A stretch of 64,000 nucleotides of DNA from Thermoleophilia bacterium (GCA_017882605.1 JADGPE010000001.1:18554-82553), one strand, 5' to 3'; shown: positions 36,914 through 46,622, counted from the stretch's first letter. Numbers and translations are program-made. The notes: generated by a model from the letters alone, not told the origin.

Positions 36914-36948
36914 CGACGCGAATGCCGGCTTGGCCGGCGTTCGCGTCG
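36914..36948. terminator. 16-bp stem hairpin between convergent genes
   Basis: CGACGCGAATGCCGGC-TTG-GCCGGCGTTCGCGTCG (one T:G wobble), followed by CCCTCGTTTTCC. Confidence 0.65.
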
Positions 36949-36959
36949 CCCTCGTTTTC

Positions 36960-38135
36960 CTAGAGGTATCCCATCGGGTCGACGGGGTTGCCGTCGATTC
37001 GGACCTCGAAGTGGAGATGCGGGCCGGTGCAGTGGCCGGTGCAGCCGACGTAGCCGATCACCTGGCCCTGCGCGACCTGCTCGCCGCAACTGACGGCGAT
37101 CGAGCTTTGATGGCCGTACGCCGTCGCGAGGTTGCCACCGTGGTCGATGACGGTGAGGTTGCCGTAGCCGGATTCCCAGCCGCAGTAGATGATCGTGCCC
37201 GCGGCGGCTGCCTTGATCGGCGTGCCCATCGGGACGCCGATGTCGATGCCCTCGTGCATGCGGCCCCAGCGCCACCCGAACGGGCTCGTGATCGGCCCGC
37301 TCACCGGCCAGATCAGGCCGGACGCCGACGGTGTCGACGACGCGCCGCCGGAACGCTGCGCCTCAGCGGCCCGGATCCGGGCCGCGATGTCGTTCGAGGC
37401 CGCCTGGAGCGCGTCGATCTCGCTCGCCTCGGCCTGCTCCGCCGCCGTCAGCTTCGACAGGTCGGTGAGCTTGTTCTGCTTCGTCGACGACAGATCGCCG
37501 GCGGCACCGACGAGCTCGTTCTTCACATTGCGCGTCTGCGCCGTGCGCGCAGAGATGATCGCCGTCTCTCCCTGAACGGTCGCTCGTAGCCGCTTCGTCT
37601 TCGCGCGTGCAGCTCGGACCTGCAGCTTGGTGTAACCAACCTGCGCCGCGATGCGCCGATCCTGCTCACCGATCTCGTTCATGTACTGAACCTGGTCGAG
37701 GGCGTCCTGGATCGAACTCGAATCCAGAACAAGGTCGAGCGTCGAGGCCTGGTCGGACTCGTAGATGTCGACGAGCCGCTGGTTCAGATTGCCGACTGCG
37801 GTGGCGTACTGCTCCTTCAGGAAGCCGAACCTGTTCGTCTGGAGCCGGAAGAGCGCGTTGAGTGCCTCGAGCCGCCGCTGATGCAGCGCGAGATCGGCCT
37901 CGAGCGTCTGCAGCCGGAGCGACACGTCGCCGACCTTCGCCTCGAGCGCACGGATGCGGGCCGTGTACCCGGCGACCTGGTCGCGGAGCGCCTGCTCGTG
38001 CTGCTTCTGCGCGGCGAGCCGGTCCTGCAGCGAGGAGATCTGCGTGTCGATCTGATGCTTCCGCCCGATGTCCGACCCGAGCGCCGGTGTGACGCAAACG
38101 AGCCCGACGACGAGAGCGAGCGCGAACCGCCGCAT
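36960..38135 (-). CDS. M23-family metallopeptidase with N-terminal coiled coil (EnvC-like)
   Basis: Signal peptide; coiled coil; GWRWGRMHEGIDIGVPMGTPIKAAAAGTIIYCG...GHCTGPHLHFEVRIDG. Confidence 0.93.
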   Translation of the reverse strand: MRRFALALVVGLVCVTPALGSDIGRKHQIDTQISSLQDRLAAQKQHEQALRDQVAGYTARIRALEAKVGDVSLRLQTLEADLALHQRRLEALNALFRLQTNRFGFLKEQYATAVGNLNQRLVDIYESDQASTLDLVLDSSSIQDALDQVQYMNEIGEQDRRIAAQVGYTKLQVRAARAKTKRLRATVQGETAIISARTAQTRNVKNELVGAAGDLSSTKQNKLTDLSKLTAAEQAEASEIDALQAASNDIAARIRAAEAQRSGGASSTPSASGLIWPVSGPITSPFGWRWGRMHEGIDIGVPMGTPIKAAAAGTIIYCGWESGYGNLTVIDHGGNLATAYGHQSSIAVSCGEQVAQGQVIGYVGCTGHCTGPHLHFEVRIDGNPVDPMGYL

Positions 38136-38163
38136 AGACCGACGACTTCGCCGTCGCGGACGC

Positions 38164-38649
38164 CTACTCCTGCGGGAGCGTGGCCTCGTCGGGCGGCGGA
38201 TACGGCTCGGGCACCGAAGCGGGCGCCGGCAGCGTGCCCTCGTCGGGCGGCGGATACGGCTCGGTGACGGGCTGCGGAACCGGTGGGCTGCCCTCGTCGG
38301 GCGGTGGCACCGGCTCGGCCGGCAGATCAGGTGTTTCGAACGCTGTCATGTCCTGAACGTAGCGCCGATCGCGCTCGATCGCCCGCAGCGCTCCCGCAAC
38401 GGCTTGGCGCAGCGGCCCGACGAGCTCCCGGTAGTCCTCGTCGCCGATCTTGCCCGCCCGATGATCGAACTCGAGCTCCTTGAGCGCCGCGAGCGCCCGG
38501 TCGCGCTCCTCGACGAGACCGAGCCGCCGCACCTCGTCCTCCCCCGGCGCATCGAGCCGGTCGTCCTCGACGCTGGGCTCGCGCAGGAACGGCAGCGCGA
38601 CGACCAGCACCACGAGAGCGGCCAGGAGGATCCCGAGGATGATGGTCAT
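38164..38649 (-). CDS. CcmI/CycH-like membrane protein with Pro-rich repeat tail
   Basis: N-terminal TM; EERDRALAALKELEFDHRAGKIGDEDYREL typical of zinc-free CcmI-like proteins; next to ccmF. Confidence 0.65.
   Translation of the reverse strand: MTIILGILLAALVVLVVALPFLREPSVEDDRLDAPGEDEVRRLGLVEERDRALAALKELEFDHRAGKIGDEDYRELVGPLRQAVAGALRAIERDRRYVQDMTAFETPDLPAEPVPPPDEGSPPVPQPVTEPYPPPDEGTLPAPASVPEPYPPPDEATLPQE
38184..38345. repeat. 54-bp tandem repeat, 3 units, encoding PxPPPDEGxLP tail
   Basis: CCTCGTCGGGCGGCGGATACGGCTCGG at 38184, 38238 and 38292 (period 54). Confidence 0.85.
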
Positions 38650-40598
38650 GCGCGCGCGGGCGCGAGCCGCGCGACCAGCCGCCGCTGCTCGCGCGCGTCG
38701 GGCCAGAGGGCAACGGCGGACCCGAGCAGGAACACGATGCCGGCGATCCAGATCAGGTTGACGAGCGGCTTCACGAGGATCTTCGCGTACACGACTTTCG
38801 TCTTCAGATTCACGTCGTCGGCGATCACGTACAGATCCTCCGCGCGCAGCCAACTCGTCTTGATCCCCACCTCACGCGACGGCTCCGGTGGGAAGAAGTA
38901 CTGGTTGTCTCCAGACGAGAGCGAACCGTGCCAGCGTCCGCTGACGTCGAAGACTGCGCGTGTCTCGATCGCGTTCGGCGTTGGCGTGCGCCGCACGTCA
39001 CGCAGCGTCAACGTGTAGCCGCCAATCGACGTGCTCTGGCCGGGAATCAGGCGAACCTCCTTCGAACGGCCGTACGCGCTCGACCCCGCGATGCCGATCG
39101 CGAGCAGGACGATCGCGGCGTGCACGATGTAGCCGCCGTAGCGGCGCCGGTTACGCGCGATCAGCGTGAACACCGAGCCGGTGACCCGTGTCCCGCGGAC
39201 GAGCTCGAGCACGATCGACGCGAGCACGAAGGCAGAGAACGTGTAGGCGATCAGCCCGGGCTTCGACGAGCCGGCTCCCGCAAACGCCAGTGCGATCCCA
39301 CAGGCGACGGTCACGACAAGCGGCCAGGCGAGCGTGCGCGCAAGCGCGCGGACGCTCGTCTTCCGCCACGCGATCAGCGGCCCGACTCCCATCAGGAGCA
39401 GGAGCGGCAATCCGAATGCCCGCAGGAAGAAATCGTAGTAGGGCCTTCCGATCGTTCGCGACTCGCCCTTCACGAGCTGCGTCACGATCGGGAACAGCAC
39501 GCCCCAGAGCACGGTCAAGCAGAGGGCGACCAGCAGCAGGTTGTTGTAGAGAAACGCCGCCTCGCGCGAGAGCGCGGACTCGAGCTTCGTGCGCGCCTTC
39601 AGGAGCGGCAGGCGCCACATGATCAGCACCAGCGAGAAGATCGTCGAGAGGACGACAAATGCGAGGAACCACGACCCGATCGGGCTCTTCGCGAACGAGT
39701 GAATCGAGTTCACGACACCGGAGCGCGTCAGGAACGTCCCGAAGACCGAGAGCTCGAACGCCAGCGCGACGAGCACCATGTTCCAGACCTTCAGCATGCC
39801 CTTGCGCTCCTGGATCATCACGGAGTGCAGAAAGGCTGTCGCGGCGAGCCACGGCATCAGGGCAGCGTTCTCGACAGGATCCCAGGCGTAGTAGCCGCCC
39901 CAGCCGACCTCCACGTACGCCCAGTGCGCGCCGAGCAGCTGACCGAAGCCGAGGAAGGCCCACGCGGCCAACGTCCACCGGCGGGTCGCGACGATCCAGC
40001 GTTCGTCGGTGTGACCGGAAAGCATCGCGCCCGCTGCGAACGCGAATGGGATCGACAGCCCGACGTACCCCAGGTAGAGCATCGGCGGATGCGCGACCAT
40101 GTACGGGTTCTGGAGGCTCGGCGTCAGACCCGCGCCGTCGAGGGGCGCGGTCTGCGTGTCGAACGGGCTCGCAACGGCGACGAGCACGAACCCGAAGAAC
40201 GCCGCGATCCCGCCCAGGACTGGGACGACCCAGGCTGTCAGGTCACGCATCAGCTTGCGGTTCAACGCGACGGCGAGAGCACCGTAGCCGGTGAGCACGA
40301 GGAGCCACAGGAGCAGCGACCCCTCCTGCCCTCCCCAGAATGCGCTCAAGGTGTAGGCGGTCGGCAGGGTCCGGTTGGTGTGCGCGGCGACATACGCGAA
40401 CGAGAAGTCGTGGCGCACGAGTGCGGTCGCGAGCACGATCGCCGCGATCAACGTGGAGCCGAAGCTGCAGTACAGCGCGTTGCGCGCGGACGCCGCAAGA
40501 CGGCGTCGATTCGTCCGCGCGGACATCGTGCCGGCGACGAGCGCATAGACCGACAGCCCGAGACTGACCACCAGGGCCGCGCGGCCGAGGTCAGCCAT
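38646..40598 (-). CDS. ccmF: Heme lyase CcmF
   Basis: FWGGQEGSLLLWLLVLTGYG; NPYMVAHPPMLYLGYVG; LGFGQLLGAHWAYVEVGWGGYYAWDPVENAALMPWLAATAFLHS. Confidence 0.95.
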   Translation of the reverse strand: MADLGRAALVVSLGLSVYALVAGTMSARTNRRRLAASARNALYCSFGSTLIAAIVLATALVRHDFSFAYVAAHTNRTLPTAYTLSAFWGGQEGSLLLWLLVLTGYGALAVALNRKLMRDLTAWVVPVLGGIAAFFGFVLVAVASPFDTQTAPLDGAGLTPSLQNPYMVAHPPMLYLGYVGLSIPFAFAAGAMLSGHTDERWIVATRRWTLAAWAFLGFGQLLGAHWAYVEVGWGGYYAWDPVENAALMPWLAATAFLHSVMIQERKGMLKVWNMVLVALAFELSVFGTFLTRSGVVNSIHSFAKSPIGSWFLAFVVLSTIFSLVLIMWRLPLLKARTKLESALSREAAFLYNNLLLVALCLTVLWGVLFPIVTQLVKGESRTIGRPYYDFFLRAFGLPLLLLMGVGPLIAWRKTSVRALARTLAWPLVVTVACGIALAFAGAGSSKPGLIAYTFSAFVLASIVLELVRGTRVTGSVFTLIARNRRRYGGYIVHAAIVLLAIGIAGSSAYGRSKEVRLIPGQSTSIGGYTLTLRDVRRTPTPNAIETRAVFDVSGRWHGSLSSGDNQYFFPPEPSREVGIKTSWLRAEDLYVIADDVNLKTKVVYAKILVKPLVNLIWIAGIVFLLGSAVALWPDAREQRRLVARLAPARA

Positions 40599-40997
40599 CT
40601 AGGACGGTGTGGTGGTTGCCGTGTACTTGGACGGGCACTTGGTGAGGATGTCCGTCGCACTCAGTCGGCCGTTGGCGAAGCTGCCGCTCGCGACCACGCT
40701 GCGACCGACCTTGAAGAGCGGCGGCGGATCCGCGCCGTGATAGACGACCGGGACGACCCCACTCTGGCCGTCGATGTTCTTGAGGCTGAAACGCAGGCCG
40801 CGCGTCGAGTGCGACTCGCCGCGGATCGGCCCGACGACGACTCCGACAACCGCGAGCTTGCCGGTGTGACCGGCGATCTGGTGCGGCGTCAGCGTCGGGG
40901 TCGAGTTGCCGGCAACCGCGGTGTAGAGGAGAAAGACGGCGAGGACGGCCGCGACCGCCAGGGCGACGACGAGCCGCGCGGGGCTGCGCGTGGGCAC
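40599..40997 (-). CDS. ccmE: Cytochrome c maturation protein CcmE, Cys-type (CPSKY)
   Basis: TM; VGVVVGPIRGESHSTRGLRFSLKNIDGQSGVVPVVYHGADPPPLFKVGRSVVASGSFANGRLSATDILTKCPSKY. Confidence 0.9.
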   Translation of the reverse strand: MPTRSPARLVVALAVAAVLAVFLLYTAVAGNSTPTLTPHQIAGHTGKLAVVGVVVGPIRGESHSTRGLRFSLKNIDGQSGVVPVVYHGADPPPLFKVGRSVVASGSFANGRLSATDILTKCPSKYTATTTPS

Positions 40998-41010
40998 GGC
41001 CCGAGTCTAG

Positions 41011-41253
41011 CTAGACGTCGGCGTTCGCGGTCTGTCTGCGCGCCGGGACCCGATAGCCGTGATCGGCACAGAGCGACCCGGGCAGATCCTCGGTGAGGGC
41101 GTCGCAGTAGCCCTTCCCGTACGCCGCACGCATGAACGCCGCGACGACGTCCAGCGACCACTCGCTGATCCCCGCGGCTTCACGCCAGAGGTCGGCGAGC
41201 CGGAGGTCGATGTCGAGCTCGAGGAGATCGATCCGTGAGGGTCCCGTAGACAC
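41011..41253 (-). CDS. Hypothetical protein (80 aa)
   Basis: ORF upstream of ccmE, same strand. Confidence 0.5.
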   Translation of the reverse strand: MSTGPSRIDLLELDIDLRLADLWREAAGISEWSLDVVAAFMRAAYGKGYCDALTEDLPGSLCADHGYRVPARRQTANADV

Positions 41254-41378
41254 GCGCCTTCAGAGTAGGAAGTCCGTCGGACGGACCTGTGAAAGCCGGG
41301 CGCAGGCTACGCGCCGCCGCACTTTGACACCAGTGTCACGAACTCGCTCGGGCCGGCGATACCCTTCTTACCGCGTCA

Positions 41379-42194
41379 ATGCCTCGTCGCATCCACTACG
41401 GACCTGCCCGCGTACCGTCCCGCGAATCTCCCGCGGCAGCGGTCGCCGCACTGCTCGAACAAGGCCACTCGGCCTGCGAGATCGACTTCGAGGGCCGCTT
41501 CTGGATGGATTACGACTTCGCAGCGGCTCTGGGCGAGCGTTGTGCGGCGAACGACATCGCGTTGTCCGTGCACGCGCCGATCGCCGGCTTCATGGGCCAC
41601 GCCGAGCGGGGCAAGAAGCTGAACATGGCTGTCGGCATGCTCGACCATTCGGCCGGCATCGCGAAGGCAGCGGGCGCCGAGCTGGTCGTGTTCCACCCGG
41701 GCTTCCTCCTCGGCCGAACGCGGGGGGACGCGATCGCCTCGGTCGTCGAACAGCTGGCCGAGCTGCGAGAGCGGCTCGAAGGAAAAGATCGCGCCGTGCC
41801 GTTCGGCATCGAGGTGATGGGCCGTGTGCGCGAGCTCGGCTCGATCGAGGATGTGTGCGAGATCGCCTCACAGCTCGACTGGGTTCGGCCCGTCATCGAT
41901 TTCGCGCACATGCACGCGACCTCGGACGGCGCCTTCCTCTCGGTCGAGCCGTTCGTGGCGGCGCTCGCGCAGGCGGACGCGGTGCTCGAACCAGGTGCGC
42001 CCTTCCACATCCACTTCTCAGACATCAAGTTCGCGAATCGCAACGAGACGAAGCACCTGCCCTACGGGGAGGGAACATTGCGCGCCGAGCCGCTACGCGA
42101 CGCCCTGATGCAGTTCGAGCGTCCCGCAACGGTCATCTCCGAGTCTCCCACCCCCGAATCGACCGCTTCCATCAAGGAGATCCTCGGCGCATAG
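41379..42194 (+). CDS. Sugar phosphate isomerase/epimerase-like TIM barrel (AP endonuclease 2 family)
   Basis: LSVHAPIAGFMGH; LVVFHPGF; GIEVMGRV; PVIDFAHMHA; IHFSDIKF. Confidence 0.85.
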   Translation: MPRRIHYGPARVPSRESPAAAVAALLEQGHSACEIDFEGRFWMDYDFAAALGERCAANDIALSVHAPIAGFMGHAERGKKLNMAVGMLDHSAGIAKAAGAELVVFHPGFLLGRTRGDAIASVVEQLAELRERLEGKDRAVPFGIEVMGRVRELGSIEDVCEIASQLDWVRPVIDFAHMHATSDGAFLSVEPFVAALAQADAVLEPGAPFHIHFSDIKFANRNETKHLPYGEGTLRAEPLRDALMQFERPATVISESPTPESTASIKEILGA

Positions 42195-42208
42195 CTAGTC
42201 TCCGGGCG

Positions 42209-43549
42209 GTGCTCGACCCGAAGGTCTTCAAGGCGTACGACGTCCGCGGGCTTCACCCGTCGGAGCTCGACGAGGCCGGCGCGTACGCGATCGGACGGGC
42301 CTTCGTCGACCAGTTCGAGCCGAGCTCGATCGCGGTCGGGCGAGACGTGCGCCTCTCCTCACCTTCGATGGCGGCAGCCGTGATCGAAGGGGCTGCGGAT
42401 GCAGGCGCCGACGTGCTGGATCTCGGGATGGTCGGAACGGAGATGCTCTACTTCGCGGTCGGCGAGCTGGCCCTCGACGGCGGCGTGATGGTCACCGCAT
42501 CGCACAACCCGAAGCAGTACACCGGGATGAAGATCGTGCGGCGGGGTGCGTTGCCCGTGGGCGGAGAGTCCGGATTGTTCGACGTGCGCGACCGTGCAAT
42601 CGCGGCTGCCTGGCGTGACGCCTCCCGCGGCGAGGTTCGAGCGGAGGACATCTGGGACCGGTTCGTCGACCGCGTGCTCTCGTTCGTCGATCTCGACGCG
42701 CTGCGCCCGTTGCGAATCGTGATCGATGCGGCGAACGGGATGGCCGGCGTCATGCTGCCACCCGTGCTTTCGCGGTTGCCGATGCTCGACATCGTGAGTT
42801 GTTACTTCGACCCGGACGGCACGTTCCCGAACCATGAGCCCAACCCGCTTCTCCCGGAGAACCGCGAATTCATCATCGGCAAGACGCGCAGCGAAGGCGC
42901 AGATTTCGGCGTTGCCTACGACGGTGATGCGGATCGGTGCTTCTTCGTCGACGACACCGGCGAGTTCGTCCCAGGGGACTTCGTCACCGCCCTCTTCGCG
43001 GAGACGATCCTCGCCCGCGAGCCCGGCGGAAAGGTGATCTATGACGTTCGCGCATCCCGCGCCGTGCCGGAGACCATCGAGCGAGCCGGCGGCATCCCAC
43101 TGATCAATCGCGTCGGTCACGCTTTCATCAAGCAGCGAATGCGCGAGGTGGACGCGGTCTTCGCCGGTGAGGTTTCGGCGCACTACTACTTCCGCGACTT
43201 TTCCCAGGCCGACTCGGGCACTGTTCCGTTCCTTCTGATGTGCGAGCTCGTCTCACGCCGCGGCAAGCTGAGCGGCGCGCTCGCGCCCTTTCGCGCCAAG
43301 CACTTCATCACCGGAGAGATCAATACGCCCGTTGCGGATGTCCCGGCGAAGCTCGGGGAGCTCGAAGCTCGTTTCGGTGCCGAGGGCCGCGTCACCCACC
43401 TCGACGGGCTCTCGGTCGATTTCGACGACTGGCATTTCAACGTTCGCCCTTCGAACACGGAGCCGCTGCTGCGCCTGAATCTCGAAGCGAGCTCGCAGGA
43501 GCAGATGGACGAGAAGCGCGACGAGGTTCTCGGCGTGATCCGGGCGTGA
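42209..43549 (+). CDS. Phosphomannomutase/phosphoglucomutase
   Basis: FKAYDVRG; MVTASHNPKQYTGMKIV; YDGDADRCFFVDD; GEVSAHYYFRDFSQADSGTVPFLLM; RPSNTEPLLRLN. Confidence 0.95.
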   Translation: MLDPKVFKAYDVRGLHPSELDEAGAYAIGRAFVDQFEPSSIAVGRDVRLSSPSMAAAVIEGAADAGADVLDLGMVGTEMLYFAVGELALDGGVMVTASHNPKQYTGMKIVRRGALPVGGESGLFDVRDRAIAAAWRDASRGEVRAEDIWDRFVDRVLSFVDLDALRPLRIVIDAANGMAGVMLPPVLSRLPMLDIVSCYFDPDGTFPNHEPNPLLPENREFIIGKTRSEGADFGVAYDGDADRCFFVDDTGEFVPGDFVTALFAETILAREPGGKVIYDVRASRAVPETIERAGGIPLINRVGHAFIKQRMREVDAVFAGEVSAHYYFRDFSQADSGTVPFLLMCELVSRRGKLSGALAPFRAKHFITGEINTPVADVPAKLGELEARFGAEGRVTHLDGLSVDFDDWHFNVRPSNTEPLLRLNLEASSQEQMDEKRDEVLGVIRA

Positions 43550-43992
43550 TCGAGCTCGGCCACCTGACCGACCGGAAGCCGCCGTATCGTTACGCGGCCT
43601 ACCAGCGCGTCGGATTCTCCGAGACCGACGCACAGGGCGTCGTCTACTACGGCCGCTACATGCCGTACTTCGACGTCGCCCGCACGGAGTTTCACCGCCA
43701 CCTCGGGCGTGTGCACCTCGGTGGCGTCGACTTCGCGATGCGCGCGGTCACGGTCGAGTACGTCGCAGGCGCCCGGTTCGACGATCTGCTCGAGATCTTC
43801 GTGCGCATCGAGCGCATCGGGACGACGAGCATCACCTACGACCACGCGGCCTACCGCGCGGACGACGACGGCGACACACTGATGGCGACGGCGAAGGCGA
43901 CGGTCGTCTGCATCGCTCTCGACGAGCGCAAGGCGGTTCCGGTGCCCGAAGCATTCCGCGAGCAGATCGCCGCGTTCGAAGCTTCGCGCTAA
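43546..43992 (+). CDS. Hotdog-fold thioesterase (4HBT)
   Basis: YQRVGFSETDAQGVVYYGRYMPYFDVARTEF; start overlaps upstream stop by 4 nt. Confidence 0.9.
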   Translation: MIELGHLTDRKPPYRYAAYQRVGFSETDAQGVVYYGRYMPYFDVARTEFHRHLGRVHLGGVDFAMRAVTVEYVAGARFDDLLEIFVRIERIGTTSITYDHAAYRADDDGDTLMATAKATVVCIALDERKAVPVPEAFREQIAAFEASR

Positions 43993-44188
43993 CGTGGCCT
44001 CTCGGCGACCGACCGGCTATCCCCCGGACGAGGTACCCCGCGCGCCGTCGTCTTGATCACTCGAACGAGGGAACGCGTACACCTCGGTGCGGTAGCGAAA
44101 CGAAAACGGATCGGTGAGTCCGCCTGCGAGAGCACGCACCCGCGCAAGCAGCTCGCCACGCCGGCGGCCGCAACCGGATGAACCCGGT

Positions 44189-46384
44189 TCACGAGGGGGT
44201 GACGCGATACGCGTCGAACACGGCCTCAAGGTTGCGCAGCGCCGTGAGCAGGGTGCGAAGCCCCTTCACGTCGCCGACCTCGGCCGTGTACCAGTTCTTC
44301 GCCAGCTGGTCCTCGACGACACCGCCGTACCCGACGATGTTCGCGCCGTGCTCCGCGAACGTCCGTGCCACGTCCTCGAGGAGACGCGGGCGGTCCCACG
44401 AGTCGACCGCAATCTGGACACGGAAGCTCTTCGCCGAGGCTGCGCCGTCCCAGTCGACCTGCGTGAAGCGCTCGGGGCTCCGGCGAAGCGCCTTCACGTT
44501 CGGACAGTCGTCGCGGTGGATCGTGATCCCCTTGCCCATCGAGATGTAGCCGACGATCGGGTCACCCGGTACAGGGGTGCAGCACTTGGCGAGCCGGACG
44601 AGCACATCGGTGACGCCCGGTACCACGACGCCCATGTCGGAACCGGAGACCGGTTGCGTCTTCGGCGCCTTGGTGACGACGGGCGCCTCTTCGGCGACCT
44701 GCTCCGTCTTCAGCCGCTGAACCACCTTGTTGACGATTGCGCCGGGCTGCAGCTTGCCCGAGCCGAGCGCGAGGTAGAAGTCCTCCGCTTTCTTGAAGCC
44801 CGTCTCGCGGATCACCTGCGCAAGCGTCGCCGAGCCGCGCAGCTTCGCGTACGGCAGGTTCTGCGCCTTCAGCGCCTGCTCGAGCGCCTCCCGGCCCTTG
44901 TGCTCGGCGTCCTCACGCGTCTCGCGCGAGAACCACTGCCGAATCTTGTTGCGGGCACGCGAGCTCTTCGCAAGGGACATCCAGTCGCGTGACGGGCCTC
45001 GCCCCTGCTTCGACGTGAGGATCTCGACGAAGTCGCCGTTCTTCAGCGTGTAGTGCAACGGAACGATGCGTCCGTTGATCTTCGCCCCGACCGTACGGTG
45101 ACCCACATCCGTGTGCACGGCGTAGGCGAAGTCGATCGGCGTCGCACCGGCCGGCAGCGTCTTGACCTGGCCCTTCGGCGTGAACACGTGCACTTCTTCG
45201 TCGAAGAGGTCGGTCCGGAACGTCTTCATGAACTCGCGGGGATCCGCTTCGTCGGTCGTCCCCTCGTCCATCAACTGCTTGACCCAGGCCACCCACTCGG
45301 CGTCCTTGTCCTTCTTGCCGCGCTTGTAGAGCCAGTGCGCCGCGACGCCGAATTCGGCCGTCTCGTGCATCTCCCGAGTGCGCACCTGGATCTCGAGCGG
45401 CCGGCCCTGCGGTCCGATCACCGTCGTGTGCAGCGCCCGGTAGCCGTTGAACTTGGGCATTGCGACGAAGTCCTTGAAGCGCCCCGGCATCGGCTTCCAC
45501 AGCGAATGGATCAGGCCGAGCGCGCCGTAGCAATCGCGGGTTCCCTCGTCGGCGCCGCGCTCGACGATCACGCGCATCGCGGTCAGGTCGTAGATCTCGT
45601 TGAACTCGCGGCCCTTCTTGGCCATCTTGTCGTAGATCGAATAGAAGTGCTTCGCGCGGCCTGAGATCTCCGCCGGGATGTCGACCTTGTCGAGCTCCTT
45701 CTGCAGCACCACCGCCGCCTCGCGCACATGCTCCTCGCGATCGGTGCGCCGCTCGGCGACCATCTGCTTGATCTCCTCGTACTTGCGCGGATGCAGCGTC
45801 TGGAACGCGAGATCCTCGAGCTCCCACTTCAGCGCATGAATACCGAGACGATGCGCGAGCGGCGCGTAGACCTCGAGCGTCTCGCGCGCCTTCTGCAACT
45901 GCTTCTGCTTGCCGAGGTATTCGATCGTCCGCAGGTTGTGCAGTCGATCGGCGAGCTTGATCAGGATTACGCGGAGATCCTCCGCCATCGCGACGATCAG
46001 CTTGCGGTAGTTCTCAGCCTCTGCATGCTCGCGGCTCTGGAAGCGGACTCGGGTCAGCTTCGTGACGCCCTCGACCAGCTGGGCGATCTCGTCGCCGAAC
46101 TCGGCCCGGATCTCGTCGATCTCCTTGTCCGTGTCCTCGACGACGTCGTGGAGGAGCGCCGCTGACAGGGTCGCCTCGTCGAGCTGCAGGCTCGCGAGGA
46201 TCTTCGCCGCGCCCCACGGGTGGTAGATGAACTCCTGGCCCGACTGGCGCACCTGGCCGGCGTGCGCGTCAGCGGCGTACTGGAAGGCCCGCGTCAGGAG
46301 CTCGCGGTCGGCGTCCGGCTTGTACGCCTCGACTTCGGCGATCAGCTCGTCGACAAGATCTTGATGGCGTTCCAGAACGGCCAT
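44189..46384 (-). CDS. rel: RelA/SpoT bifunctional (p)ppGpp synthetase/hydrolase
   Basis: HD domain (LLHDVVEDTD), synthetase domain, TGS (TPKGQVKTLPAGATPIDFAYAVHTDVGHRTVGAKINGRIVPL), ACT; leaderless TACACT-N6-ATG. Confidence 0.95.
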   Translation of the reverse strand: MAVLERHQDLVDELIAEVEAYKPDADRELLTRAFQYAADAHAGQVRQSGQEFIYHPWGAAKILASLQLDEATLSAALLHDVVEDTDKEIDEIRAEFGDEIAQLVEGVTKLTRVRFQSREHAEAENYRKLIVAMAEDLRVILIKLADRLHNLRTIEYLGKQKQLQKARETLEVYAPLAHRLGIHALKWELEDLAFQTLHPRKYEEIKQMVAERRTDREEHVREAAVVLQKELDKVDIPAEISGRAKHFYSIYDKMAKKGREFNEIYDLTAMRVIVERGADEGTRDCYGALGLIHSLWKPMPGRFKDFVAMPKFNGYRALHTTVIGPQGRPLEIQVRTREMHETAEFGVAAHWLYKRGKKDKDAEWVAWVKQLMDEGTTDEADPREFMKTFRTDLFDEEVHVFTPKGQVKTLPAGATPIDFAYAVHTDVGHRTVGAKINGRIVPLHYTLKNGDFVEILTSKQGRGPSRDWMSLAKSSRARNKIRQWFSRETREDAEHKGREALEQALKAQNLPYAKLRGSATLAQVIRETGFKKAEDFYLALGSGKLQPGAIVNKVVQRLKTEQVAEEAPVVTKAPKTQPVSGSDMGVVVPGVTDVLVRLAKCCTPVPGDPIVGYISMGKGITIHRDDCPNVKALRRSPERFTQVDWDGAASAKSFRVQIAVDSWDRPRLLEDVARTFAEHGANIVGYGGVVEDQLAKNWYTAEVGDVKGLRTLLTALRNLEAVFDAYRVTPS

Positions 46385-46466
46385 CGATCCAGTGTACCCC
46401 TGGCATTCACAGGCCCCCGTAACCCCTCAGGAGGAAACGCCGTTCTGCCGATGAATGAAAGGAGCC

Positions 46467-46595
46467 ATGTTCAAGCGCCGCAGGCAGACCAGGAAGCTGA
46501 TCCAGGTCGCCCGCATGTTGCGGGCGCTCGACACCGCGGCCTCGCGCCCGATGACGAGCCGGCGCCGCGCGCGGGTCATGGTCGGCCGCTCCTGA
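46467..46595 (+). CDS. Possible small basic ORF (42 aa), below ORF-track size cutoff
   Basis: MFKRRRQTRKLIQVARMLRALDTAASRPMTSRRRARVMVGRS; AAAGGAG immediately upstream but only 2 nt from ATG. Confidence 0.3.
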   Translation: MFKRRRQTRKLIQVARMLRALDTAASRPMTSRRRARVMVGRS

Positions 46596-46622
46596 GACCC
46601 ACGGCGCTGCTTGCGGCGCCGA

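Noticed and set aside
38184-38345. Possible CRISPR-like array in the CcmI-like gene
   Set aside because: 54-bp units are in-frame coding repeats with similar, not unique, intervening sequence; no cas genes.
38928-41096. 722-aa plus-strand ORF
   Set aside because: Antisense to ccmF/ccmE; composition is shadow-frame-like with no recognisable domain.
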